Positions 26,901 to 34,615 of a stretch of DNA of 64,000 bases are shown here, piece by piece. The stretch spans positions 17,751,001 through 17,815,000 of the forward strand of contig NC_092671.1 of the NCBI RefSeq assembly GCF_964355755.1. The letters run 5' to 3'. A program made the position numbers and the translations under genes. Position 1 is the first letter of the stretch. The number at the start of each line of letters is the position of its first letter. The stretch comes from Antedon mediterranea. Its lineage: Eukaryota; Echinodermata; Crinoidea; Comatulida; Antedonidae. The notes beneath the pieces were generated by a model. The model was given only the letters and a program-made list of their open reading frames with translations, was not told the origin of the DNA and ran no database searches.

Positions 26901-28438
26901 CCAGAGATCAAATTGATACGCCCTCATCTTACAGTATTTTTATTCACGAGGCGGGATCTCCGAAGAGATACTTTTATATATATAAACAAATCAGACAAAG
27001 AACATTAATTCTAAACCGCCCAGTGATATACTGAAATTTAATTAATTAATTAATAAATTATATCACCGGGCGGTTTAGAATTAATGTTCTTTGCCTGATT
27101 TGTTTATATATATATATATATAAACACATCAGGCACAGAACATAAATTCTAAACCACCCGATGAAATACTGAAATTTAATTGATTAATTTGAAACGATAA
27201 GGATGAGGAAATCTGTGAGAATGAGAAAAAGTTGCCCAAACCGGGATTTGAACCCGGATCTTTTGCTTGTATATAAATACAGTATATAATATATTGGATT
27301 GTTATGATATTGTATATATGCTATCATCAAGGGTTGTTACTAATAAATTCTGCTCTCCAAATTGTTGACAATCACTGATGCACTACATCTATAGTCTTTT
27401 AAAAAGACTTTAGGAGTGGCATAGAGTACCTAGGACCCTGGAATCTGTAACCATATACAGTCTTTTTAACCAGACCTTTGAAGCATCATAGAGTACCTAG
27501 ATCATGTGATTTGTACCCTCATTTCCACTCCATCACCTATAGTACCACTAGATTGTTTTCAACAATGTTTTAAAATTGTTGTAATAATGTCTAAACTTAC
27601 TACATTTCCTTGCAGGAGGTATCAACATTAAAAGAAGATCTTTCACGAGAAAGAGATGAAAAGGGTGCATTGTTAAAAGCTATGACAAATATGGCAAGGT
27701 ACTATGTTAAGCTTTTCTAAATCTACTGACATTACTGCAAGGGCTTGACAGGAAACATTATTTTTAATCTTTTCATATGTTTTTTAAATCCAGACACAAG
27801 AGAAATAATTATGTGTACGTGGTGTGTAACATTTTTAAAAGTAGTGTTGTTCTACAATACATTTCCAGTTCATTTATAAATAATAATAAGTATAATATCA
27901 CAAAAGAAAATTACGTTTTATGATTTTTTCATGAACAATACAATTTTAGACAATCACCCATGCATCACTGAGATCATTGCTTTCTGGATGGATAACTAAG
28001 AACTGTATTTTCTTGTTTTTATTTGTAGTTATTTATTTCAACATAAGAATGGACGTGTTGTTATTAATTTGAGAGTTTTGTAACCAAAATATATAAACAA
28101 GACACAACTTCAAATTATACAATGATTATTATTATTATTTTAAATATTATCAGCTAATAAAACATCGTCAATGTATATTTTAGAAGACCATGTAAACATT
28201 ATTATACTGCAGTTACTGCAGTAGAATTAAAAAAAAACCTTTTTAACTTGTTTGTGCTGTAATATTTACCAAGCCAAGTGACTTTTTATTATATTAAGTA
28301 TCAGAAACCCAGAAACTTCTATATTAAAAAAACTAAATAAAATTATACATTAATGGAGTAACAAACGGTCAAACAAATTTTTACATGATTCCTTTGTGCA
28401 GTATTTTAAATACATTTCTGTTTTTTTTTCTCAGATAA
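6287..28438 (+). CDS. PAWR: PAWR/Par-4-like leucine-zipper apoptosis regulator
   Basis: Eight exons: 6287-6441, 6968-7208, 13750-13869, 22353-22417, 24792-24861, 25905-25991, 27616-27698 and 28435-28438, giving 274 residues (human Par-4 about 340). The family marks are the basic block RRMREKRRGTGKVVV in exon 2, matching the Par-4 nuclear-localisation/SAC core (LREKRRSTG in human), the acidic then basic stretch DDEDEDSVLSRVEKRRAAR, and a C-terminal coiled coil (LDIANLTISHLTDEVDRLKK, then a second heptad run) ending LLKAMTNMAR. Par-4 binds WT1 and atypical PKC through this zipper and promotes apoptosis. All phases agree (2,0,0,2,0,0,2). The last junction gives AG|A TAA, so the stop sits 1 nt into exon 8; without that splice, exon 7 reads on for YYVKLF and stops. 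The N-terminal Ser-rich part is not alignable by eye. Family call fairly sure. Confidence 0.8.
6813..6848. repeat. Perfect 36-bp hairpin
   Basis: AAAAGAATACATTTGTTT is followed directly by AACAAATGTATTCTTTT, a near-perfect inverted repeat with almost no loop, in PAWR intron 1. It may be the centre of a decayed MITE (CAGTAGTTGC and GTACTGCAGTAC words flank it). Confidence 0.6.
7860..8106 (+). mobile_element. 5'-truncated LINE 3' end with (TGATA)n tail
   Basis: The segment ends TATTGGCGAAATAAATGATA followed by further TGATA units, the usual end of an L2/CR1-type LINE: a 3' UTR, an AATAAA-like word and a short tandem tail. No RT sequence is left. It lies in PAWR intron 2, upstream of the intact LINE. 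Confidence 0.45.
8297..8500 (-). mobile_element. LINE 3' end with (AAAC)n tail, minus strand
   Basis: Read on the minus strand, the segment has GTGGAAAATCAATAAAAAC followed by AAAC repeats (GTTTGTTTGTTTG on the plus strand at 8301-8318). This is a different LINE 3' tail from the one at 8106. Confidence 0.45.
8890..12756 (+). mobile_element. Apparently intact CR1/L2-like non-LTR retrotransposon
   Basis: Holds one uninterrupted ORF (8950-12393), a 3' UTR of about 350 bp and the tail AAGCAATAAATATTACTTAC followed by TTACT. A 12-bp word AGTAAGATATAC occurs just before (8878-8889) and just after (12757-12768) and may be the target duplication. A run of about 40 T at 8903-8943 precedes the ATG; it may be part of the 5' UTR or an older insertion. 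The 5' boundary is uncertain, since 8500-8890 (GTCTCACAGTGGTTGTAAC etc.) could also be 5' UTR. It lies sense-strand in PAWR intron 2. Confidence 0.75.
8950..12393 (+). CDS. LINE polyprotein: 2A-like, PHD finger, endonuclease, reverse transcriptase
   Basis: 1147 residues without frameshift or stop. In order: a hydrophobic N-terminus (ITIPLLFWLFALF, residues 4-16); a 2A-like motif CGDVHSNPGP ending at residue 79, with His where the classical DVExNPGP has Glu; a PHD-type zinc finger (C98, C101, C114, C117, H122, C125, C146, C149); an apurinic-type endonuclease with LHVNARS, TETHLD, YRPP, GDTNM (341-345) and SDHFPI (from 406); and a reverse transcriptase with TGLDGIPARFL, YRPVSILSVVSKIVEK, AFDCVSHDLL, GVPQGSILGPLLF and the catalytic YADDS (869-873). 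The endonuclease and RT would copy the element by target-primed reverse transcription. The 2A-like motif could separate the N-terminal segment co-translationally. The open frame suggests recent activity. Confidence 0.93.
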   Translation: MRSITIPLLFWLFALFHVTKHNVSDIPRYLQPHSNIKLLGHPYKKCKFSKSRVQYDHNSISTYNIDLTECGDVHSNPGPESNMNHNNNTNRNTPPIHCHVCERKIAKNRQQLKCFNCSRNFHASCVYINPHRFRTFFKNRSSDWCCHLCALPKLNDSFFSISSDTNENDALLNLDPLVCGINNDSSSNSDSIIDPAEVLKGKGMHFLHVNARSLLPKISELRTLVGGTKVAVIAVTETHLDSSITDNEIHIPDFQLYRRDRARAGGGVCLYFKSTLAITMRSDCNNANIEALWSEVHLPRTRPIIVGVCYRPPKQRHGEFIDGMDDIMEQLPRNSEIYIFGDTNMCSLKKDSNYIKFQQTLHISGMSQIMSEPTRICDSCESCLDHIITNSSDKLNKFGVLSIGFSDHFPIYATRHTQQQKHHTHKKVKIRSTKNYNREKFIRLLQETDWDNVHKAETVDCSWQAFCVNFTNVLDKVAPVKEVRIRHSSQPWMTPDILKIIKARDIYLKKFKRTRNLLYRTEYCKLRNQVQRNIKEAKQTHFIDKINTNRHNPKKLWKVIKDLGYQNKQNETASITLKINDKLCSEPNIIASHFNSFFTNVASDLVRKLPQRSYEFDVNSENFKKYYDGTDKFSLQPVNNDIVKKEILGLSINKSTGLDGIPARFLRDASEIIATPITRIINFSFETECFPNEMKLARVRPIYKKKSNLETANYRPVSILSVVSKIVEKIVHSQLNEFLERNKLLYRFQSGFRQSFSTDHCLIHLTDFIKTQTAKGKFTGILLIDIQKAFDCVSHDLLCKKLRKIGIESVSWFKSYLECRHQTVNIGGAVSEPSEIVCGVPQGSILGPLLFLIYVNDMPMSVSSLLMQYADDSAIVNAHHDPDIISKNLARDLSNCNKWLIDNNLSLHMGKTELMLFGPRMSLKNYTNFSVLYNGYTISLNSSIKYLGIELSNRLNSELIVSTIIKKVNGRIKFAYRNCRNFDRCIRKLIMEALALSHINYAISSWYWGTTADSRTKLQRTQNKVIRFILGKHSRYHITKDDYTFLGLLDVKTRAEQMTLQHVQTIYTKSCPDFMLNNFNRINHNHGTRGKDCNFIVPMNNYTVSKTFFFNAITLWNKLPIEIKNIFTHNSFKRTLKKFLLTNMQII
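13010..13440 (-). pseudogene. Decayed LINE reverse-transcriptase fragment
   Basis: On the minus strand one can read KTNYIIFSKP, then EIKFLGVTID, a stop, then NLTWKQHINTTSSLIARNIG and IINKLKHLNFIPDKS, the region just after the YADD box in Jockey/CR1-type RTs. An internal stop and lost sequence after DKS show decay. It is unrelated in detail and opposite in direction to the intact LINE 250 bp away. Confidence 0.6.
13990..14136. mobile_element. MITE family C copy
   Basis: Begins GGGGGTTTTGATTTGCGATGACCAA and ends near CATTGCAAATTGAAGGCTCCC; the middle has ACACAGGTTTCTAGGCCCAG. The same words return at 34291, 38184 and 47876. PAWR intron 3, 120 bp after exon 3. Confidence 0.55.
14962..15283. mobile_element. 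MITE family B copy
   Basis: TTTAAAGATGTATTATTCCCC at the left, GGACAATATACCTTTAA at the right. It contains the family words TTTGAATAGGCCATTTTGCA and AAAGTGAATAACTTA. Confidence 0.65.
15625..15800. repeat. Interspersed repeat, first of two copies
   Basis: Shares a series of words with 58005-58190: AGCGAGAGGTTAAAAACAGA / AGCAAGCGGTTAAAAACAGA, ACGATCTGTG, AAATTTCAG, GCGAGCACCTCGTCTGC / GTGAGCGCTTCGTCTGC and GGCTACAGCC / GGCTACGGCC. Ends and class unknown. Confidence 0.5.
15801..19590. other. PAWR intron 3 interior, no gene seen
   Basis: AT-rich intron sequence. Short ORFs here (such as 18188-18400) look accidental. A loose tandem pair of about 100 bp is visible at 19120-19290 (AGTAAGCCTTGTTG twice, each followed by TTAGTTT). 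Confidence 0.4.
19660..20320. repeat. C-rich minisatellite, about 30-bp unit
   Basis: Degenerate tandem array of units like CCAACCTCCACCTCATCTCA followed by CCCCnTCCC, about 20 copies. The plus strand is almost free of G and the minus strand almost free of C. It keeps two overlapping reading frames open, which is a composition effect and not coding. PAWR intron 3. Confidence 0.85.
21418..21540 (-). mobile_element. LINE 3' end with (TAAAA)n tail, minus strand
   Basis: The plus strand starts TTTATTTTATTTTATTTTAT, then GAAGGATTAAAATGACATC; on the minus strand this is a short 3' UTR followed by a TAAAA tandem tail. No coding part remains. Confidence 0.4.
22450..22624. mobile_element. 175-bp MITE with ACTCTCCCAATACC ends
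   Basis: Left end ACTCTCCCAATACCAATATC, right end GTCCGGTATTGGGAGAGT, inverted copies of each other, with internal repeats of TCTGGT and GTATTGGGA. It starts 32 bp after the end of PAWR exon 4. Confidence 0.7.
22632..22804. mobile_element. MITE with ATACCATAA ends and AGAAGCCCA repeats
   Basis: Begins ATACCATAAAACCTTGAAAA and ends TGTTATGGTAT. The inside is made of direct and inverted copies of AAAAGAAGCCCA / TGGGCTTCTTTT. It lies 7 bp from the preceding MITE. Confidence 0.65.
23930..24262 (+). mobile_element. tRNA-derived SINE, family 1, with (ATT)n tail
   Basis: The head has a box A-like AGTGGCCGAGCATTTAAAGA and a box B-like GGGTTCGAGGCTC, as in tRNA-Leu/Ser-type heads. The body includes GTTACCCGGTGTACTAGCTC and GGCGCTATATCAAA, then ATTATTATTATTATAC. 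A second copy is at 35097. Confidence 0.7.
25595..25796. mobile_element. MITE family D copy
   Basis: Left end CGATACACTGGCGGTATCAC, right end GATATGATACCGCTCAAGAATCG. It shares words with 59160-59390, including TAGTATAG and GGGTTAGGTT. PAWR intron 5. Confidence 0.65.
26557..26657 (-). repeat. Truncated copy of the hammerhead-like repeat family
   Basis: Contains CAAAGGCAAATTACTGAAAA, CAATGCTGTGGGTATCAGTG and GGCTGGATCTCAATGGAGAT, as in the fuller copies at 38975 and 47253, but stops before the hammerhead-like portion. Confidence 0.6.
26732..26802 (-). tRNA. tRNA-like cloverleaf, anticodon ATC, probably SINE head
   Basis: 71 nt on the minus strand fold as a full cloverleaf: acceptor GCCCCAG/TTGGGGC, D arm GTCT/GGAC, anticodon stem TCTGC/GCAGG with loop ATATCAA (anticodon ATC, which would read Asp GAU), a 4-nt variable loop, and T arm CCGAG-TTCGAGT-CTCGG. 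The usual Asp anticodon is GTC, so this is not a standard tRNA gene. The adjoining AACTTTTTCTCATTCTCACAG is repeated at 27205-27240 next to a broken T arm, which points to a tRNA-derived SINE or tRNA pseudogene. PAWR intron 6. Confidence 0.5.
26976..27112. repeat. Long near-perfect palindrome plus third partial copy
   Basis: Arms of about 52 bp: ATAAACAAATCAGACAAAGA... and its complement from 27061 (CACCGGGCGGTTTAGAATTA...). A diverged third arm (AAACACATCAGGCACAGAAC) follows at 27121-27200. Probably a MITE with a TA-rich target. Confidence 0.7.
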
Positions 28439-30099
28439 GGAATGAGGATTTTAATGGAAAACTACTACTATTGAATCCTCTACTATATTTCCCATGCTTT
28501 ATCTGTTGCTATAGCAAAGACAGAATCATAGCTCAAGTTCTTTGAAGGTGGCCCTACGTTGACATGATTGGATAAAGCTGATTTCTAGAATTTATAGGTG
28601 CTATATAAAATATAAAATGGTGGGAAGCTGCATACTGTATATACCATTAATAACCGTGTGTTATTTACACTGTTACTCATCTTGAAAGTATAAACTTTAC
28701 AGATATTTAGGCCTAAATTTAAAAGAGACAATGATTATGATGTCTATAATTAAGAAAAGATGTTATTAAGATTTCGTTTACGAACCCTTTGCAGTGAATA
28801 CATGTGATTTTAAGAAATTGTTCAGGTTATGTAATATTTAGTTAAAATTCAAGCATTCATAGCTTGACTACAAGACTGTAGCCAGGAAAAGGGGTGGGGA
28901 ATCTTTAGTTAGTTAGAAGTGCCCTTTTCAACTAGAAACCAGCAGCAAAAATAATGGTATATGTACTAGGCTACAGTAGCTTGTGAAACTAACAACCTCC
29001 CTCCCCCTGGCACCTGGATATGCGCTTGGACTATGTATACAGGGTTTAAAAAACACTATACATAAATATTGTTGAAGAAGTGGACAAAATTACAATTTAT
29101 TATTTGAAAATTGTTAGTGATTTGTAAAATTATATATACAGATTAAAAAAATAATAATAATCAATAAAATTCAAAATACATAGTTATCAGAGGTGGGTTC
29201 AAACAATCACAGCAAAAGTAATTATAAATTACAATTAACCCATCTGGAAAAATCCTGGCTTGGTTTTATATACAAATAAGAAGAATAGAGCGTTACAACA
29301 TTATGACATTTTTGAAACAATTATAAAAATAATTTGCAATTACTGTATACTGTATCAGCACTTTTATTGAATAGCATATTTTAAGTTGATAGTTGTGGCA
29401 ATGTACAGCCATAGAATCTTTAAAATGTTTTAAATTTATTTTTGTGAAATATGCAGTGAAATATAAATGAATTAATTACTGTGCTATAAACATGCAGTGG
29501 CGTCCAATCAACTAAATTGAACTAATACATTGTGCTCAGATTTTACCCCACCTTGATATTGTAGTGTGTTTTATGATGTTATTTTTATTAAGTGTGTGTG
29601 TGGAATAATTGAGTGTGAATGAGTGGTTTACATACAAAATTAATTTGTTTTAATCCATTAATAGTTACAAGAATTATTGCTTTAATAGTATTAAAAAGTT
29701 TTAAAATTTGAACTTATATGTTCATTTGCACATATCTTTGTTTTAGCCATAAAATGCCAGAATTGTATTACTAATGTTTTATGGATACTTATACCTTTAG
29801 TAATAAAAAGTGGTGTAAACATTTGCACCAAAGATTATATAAATACAAGACACCTGATTCCATATAATAAACCTGGACAATACTTGGAAGGATATGTAAA
29901 AGTTCAATGAACAAATATTGAAATGCTATTAGCAATTCACGCAATCCCATTTTTGTTTAATATTTTACACTCGCAGTCCAATCTTTGGAGTCATGTGTTT
30001 ATAACTTGGTTCTCCACACATTATATACTGATGTCTATATTAGAATTAGAAAGAATTTTCGTGAAATAAAAATTTAGGCATTACACAAAACTGAATAAA
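28439..30099. other. PAWR 3' UTR and downstream, no other gene seen
   Basis: Follows the PAWR stop codon; the 3' UTR presumably starts here. An AATAAA lies near 29162. No further exon is visible. Confidence 0.4.
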
Positions 30100-30905
30100 T
30101 CAGATAGAGTAAAATCAGATAGAGTAGAACCACCCCTTCCTCCTCCCACACTTTCTTGTGAGACACCATAGCCACCCTTATTATAAAGAAGGCACTTTAT
30201 TGGTCAGATACAGTAGAACAACCCCTTCCTCCTCCCACACTTTCTTGTGAGACACCATAGCCACCCTTATTATAAAGAAGGCACTTTATTGGTCAGATAC
30301 AGTAGAACAACCCCTTCCTCCTCCCACACTTTCTTGTGAGTCACCATAGCCACCCTTATTATAAAGAAGGCACTTTATTGGTCAGATACAGTAGAACCAC
30401 CCCTTCCTCCTCCCACACTTTCTTGTGAGTCACCATAGCCACCCTTATTATAAAGAAGGCACTTTATTGGTCAGATACAGTAGAACCACCCCTTCCTCCT
30501 CCCACACTTTCTTGTGAGACACCATAGCCACCCTTATTATAAAGAAGGCACTTTATTGGTCAGATACAGTAGAACCACCCCTTCCTCCTCCCACACTTTC
30601 TTGTGAGACACCATAGCCACCCTTATTATAAAGAAGGCACTTTATTGGTCAGATACAGTAGAACCACCCCTTCCTCCTCCCACACTTTCTTGTGAGACAC
30701 CATAGCCACCCTTATTATAAAGAAGACACTTTATTGGTCAGATACAGTAGAACAACCCCTTCCTCCTCCCACACTTTCTTGTGAGACACCATAGCCACCC
30801 TTATTATAAAGAAGGCACTTTATTGGTCAGATACAGTAGAACAACCCCTTCCTCCTCCCACACTTTCTTGTGAGTCACCATAGAAGAAGGCACTTTATTG
30901 GTCAT
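30100..30905. repeat. 88-bp minisatellite, nine units
   Basis: Units of about 88 bp starting at AGTAGAACcACCCCTTCCTC and running through CCATAGCCACCCTTATTATA and AAGAAGGCACTTTATTGGTC. Unit starts fall near 30123, 30211, 30300, 30389, 30477, 30565, 30653, 30741 and 30829; the last is shortened. Units are nearly identical, with variants such as ACC/ACA and GAGAC/GAGTC, so the array is recent. Intergenic. Confidence 0.95.
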
Positions 30906-31560
30906 GAAGGTGTCCCCTTACCAGCAGCTCTACTTTATACAATTATTAAAGAGCAATTAACAATAGAACCCCTATTAAGGGGACACCTTTGGGAACCAAA
31001 AAAGTGTCCCCTTAATAGGAATGTCCCCTGATTAAGGGTTGCCTACTGCAATATTACTAAATAACTAGATAACTATCACCCCAAGAAAATGTCAGCACAT
31101 AGTATAGATTATAAATAACAAGTATGCAAATTTATAAAAGTTAATGATATGCATTTATTTACTGTACATAAATAATTTCCTTGACCTTGATACAATATTC
31201 AGGGTAACATTAATTTTAAATAATTTTGTAAAAAACGTTTTTATCATTATAGTGACATATAAAATTATTGTATTTTTCATATTAACAAATATATTGCCAT
31301 ATCATTAATACTTGCCAAAATGGTGATTTTCCAGTATTGTACATTATTTCAATGATGATTGTTTATGATTACTACTGTACATCATGTTTATTTTGCAAAA
31401 TAATATGAACTTTGGATATGATATTAATGACATTTTGATAATGTAATTATTTGTTTATACTGTATTTAACTGAGTCCAATGATCTAAAATAATCATAAGT
31501 TATAATCATAAGTTAGGCTGAAACCCCACTCTAATGTTCATAATAGCCCCATACATGGAA

Positions 31561-31842
31561 TTAAAAATTTATTGTCCCCTAAAAACCTGAAAAATGCAGA
31601 CTAATAAAATCATATTTTGAATAGGCCATTTTGTTCTGCAGAAAAAACAAGGTTATAAAAGAAAAAAACAAATGGTCAGTCAAACTCAACAAAAACACAT
31701 TGGCTGGCAGTCAATTGACTATTTTTTGTTTAAACTACATTTTTTTCAAGTAAATAATTTTTTTTATCCAGTTTTTGGTCGAAATGAATAACTATTATGG
31801 AAAATTTGAAATTTTTTTTTTAAGGGGACAATATATCTTTAA
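31561..31842. mobile_element. MITE family B copy
   Basis: TTAAAAATTTATTGTCCCCT on the left and GGGGACAATATATCTTTAA on the right, with the family words TTTGAATAGGCCATTTTGTT and CAGTCAATTGACTATTTTTT. Confidence 0.7.
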
Positions 31843-32289
31843 ACTATGTAAATTGCATAAGTAGTAAATGGATATTAAATTTATGTTTTGCTACTAACGA
31901 ATGGAACACTGTACATACATGTAGATTTACTGTGCTGTATACTTTTTTTATTGTTTATACTGAAGTGTAAGATAATAAAACCATGTTTTCTATGCATCAT
32001 TTTTTCTTTTTTAATTTGATGACAGTATTGGAATTGTAGAGAATTAGATAGTACAGATGTAATGGATGGAATTAATAAAACATCAATTAAAACATTAATC
32101 AAAATCAATTTTGTGTCCATTTTTTCCTTAATGTTGCATTATTACGTGATCTTATAGTATCATAGGAACAACTTTGATTGAAATACGGTTTTAAACAAAG
32201 TTTAGATTCATTTTTCACAATTACCAATAAACAAAATAAATAAATACATTTTTATTCTCTTGTAGTAGCTTGGTAGTTTTCCTGTTATT

Positions 32290-32730
32290 TAATCAAGAGG
32301 CGCAGAAAACATTATGCGATTCTGCGCATGTCACATTATGATAATATAGTAACAGATTATGTCAAAGTATAAAAGGGTTGAAATTTGTCAGTTTTTCAAG
32401 GAAAAAATTCCTGTACTACATAATAGTACAAGGATTTTTTTTTAAATGGCCAAATGGTCAACTTTAAAAATGTGTATTGGTAGCATGCGCATGTCATTAT
32501 GATAATATAGTAACCAATTATGTCAAAACATAAAAGAAATTTGGCCATTTTTCGAATATGTCATTGTACTAATAGTACAGGGATTGTTTTTCAAAAGATG
32601 ACCAACATATTAATTAATTAAAATTTGTATTGAGGTGTGCAGAACACATTATGATATATAAACCGATTATGTAAAATATGAAAGGGTCGAAGTTATTTTT
32701 TTTGTCGGTTTAAAATTTGTATTGAGGTAA
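32290..32730. repeat. Three diverged tandem copies, about 160 bp each
   Basis: Words such as CATTATGATAATATAGTAAC, GATTATGTCAAA and the hairpin-like ACTACATAATAGTACAAGGA recur at about 32330, 32490 and 32650 with growing divergence and deletions. Confidence 0.6.
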
Positions 32731-33042
32731 AAAAAAAAGAATAAATAAAAATTCATTCTTTTCTAGTAGTAAATAATAAAACAAACAAAAAATGTGTAAT
32801 GATAAATTCTTATAATTCAAAATATCTAAATAAATACATGTTTGCCACACAATATTCAATATTATACAGTACAGATATTAATTATAATTATACTAAAAAC
32901 GATCAAAACATTAAAACCTGTAGCTGAACATTTTGATTCAGCTGGGCTCTCAATTGCAAATTTCAGAGTTATTGCAAAGACAAGGAAAACAATTATGTTA
33001 TACCATAAAGCTCTGCCATTTGTTTTTGATTTTTCTTTTTGC

Positions 33043-33128
33043 TTATTTTATTTATGTATCCATTGAGATCCAGTCACTGATATCGACAGCATTGTCAGTT
33101 TTTCTGTAATTTGCCTTTTGATTTATAA
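33043..33128 (+). repeat. Fragment of the hammerhead-like repeat family
   Basis: Contains TTATGTATCCATTGAGATCC, CACTGATATCGACAGCATTG and GTAATTTGCCTTTTGAT, matching the distal end of the copy at 38975-39177. The hammerhead-like part is absent. Confidence 0.55.
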
Positions 33129-33393
33129 ACTAAAAAAGTAAATATCTCGTAATAAGTATTCTAAAACATCCCGACATATTTCCATGGTACATTTGAATTC
33201 ATTCACAATTTAAAAACATAATACAACTTTACTCATTAAAAAATGTATTGCTGTAATCCTCAATGCACTTGGCTAGAACATACATCTGTATGAGCGCCCT
33301 TTTACTACAGTGCATGTCCACCTACACATCCGGTGCTGCTGCACATATTTCATGAAATATACTTCTATCTAATTATTGTATAATATTTTGAAA

Positions 33394-33527
33394 TGGTTTA
33401 CATCAAACACATCAAACTTTATGTGACAAAACAATGTGATGTGCCCATATTATATATAGACACAATGATGTCATATCACTACCATATTTGGGCACATCAC
33501 ACTTTTTTTTGTCAAACTAGTAGACAT
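33394..33527. mobile_element. MITE family A copy
   Basis: Core GTGATGTGCCCATATTATAT ... CACTACCATATTTGGGCACA with GTCAAACTAG at the right. The outer terminal repeats are mostly lost. Confidence 0.6.
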
Positions 33528-34290
33528 ACAAATGGATGTGTGATGAAACTATGTTTAAGTTTATGTAACTCATTTTTAAGTTTTAATAATAAAAACAAAT
33601 GGTCTGTTTTACAGTACAGAGTTTGCTCAATAACAACATACTTAAATGCCAAAAATTAAAAATATTTTTATCCATAAACATTTAAAATATACCTATTAAA
33701 ACTATTATTCTATTTGACAGATTAGTCAAAGGTCCAAACAAAGTATCCCCTGAATAGAAGATAATATAAATTGCTCCCCGTTTGTTTCACGAGTAGGTGT
33801 CTCCTTATGGCCGTAGTGTTAAAACATATTTCCACTTGTTTCGCAAAAAGTGTCCCCTTAATGGAGGAGTTTCAATGCAACAAACACTCTTACAAATTCT
33901 ATAAAAAGTCTTTAGATTAGAATGTGTTTCTTCCCAAATAAGTGACATGATAAAAGTATAATTCATTGACAGATAAAAATGATCATATTAATTACAGTGC
34001 TTTGTAGATATACAATAATATACACAGAATATTGTGTGTGGATTACTCAGTCTAAGGATGTCAAAGTTCAAGTATTGAATCAATTACAGGTTCAGTGCCT
34101 TCCTCCCTATGATGGTGTGATTTCTTTTTCTTTTTTTTCTTCTTATGTCGAATTGCAAGTGGTTCAATTCCTATTACCATGAAAAAGAAAAAAATTACAT
34201 GAATTCTATCGTTTTAATATAAATATACATAAATTCTATTTGTCCAAAATTCTATTTTGTCCAATATGGTATAATAAGGTATAATAGGGA

Positions 34291-34466
34291 ACATAGGATT
34301 TGCTACGACCAAACTAGGCCATATTAGTTAATTGAGCACATGCGGGAATATTGGGACGTGTCATCGCCTCGACACAGGTTTCTAGGTCCAGGCGACGCCC
34401 AACAACACATCGATTGACCTGACCTAAGTTGGTTGTCTGTCCTCGGTAATTGCAAATCAAAAGCTT
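34291..34466. mobile_element. MITE family C copy
   Basis: GGATTTGCTACGACCAAACT at the left, GGTAATTGCAAATCAAAAGC at the right, with ACACAGGTTTCTAGGTCCAG inside. It lies 150 bp past the BBS9 stop. Confidence 0.6.
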
Positions 34467-34615
34467 ACTAATATTCAGTATTTTTATAATTAAAAGTATA
34501 TATTTGTATACAGCAGAACCCTTTTTGGGGGCACACCAATTTGGAAAAAACCCTATTACCGTAACACTTTTCCGTTTATGTTGAGATAGCATTCTTAAGT
34601 GAGCACCATTTGAGT

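Noticed and set aside
30100-30905. Regular repeats as a CRISPR array
   Set aside because: Whole 88-bp units repeat with no variable spacers, and the DNA is clearly eukaryotic.
33393-33659. 88-codon ORF
   Set aside because: Translation of a MITE family A copy.
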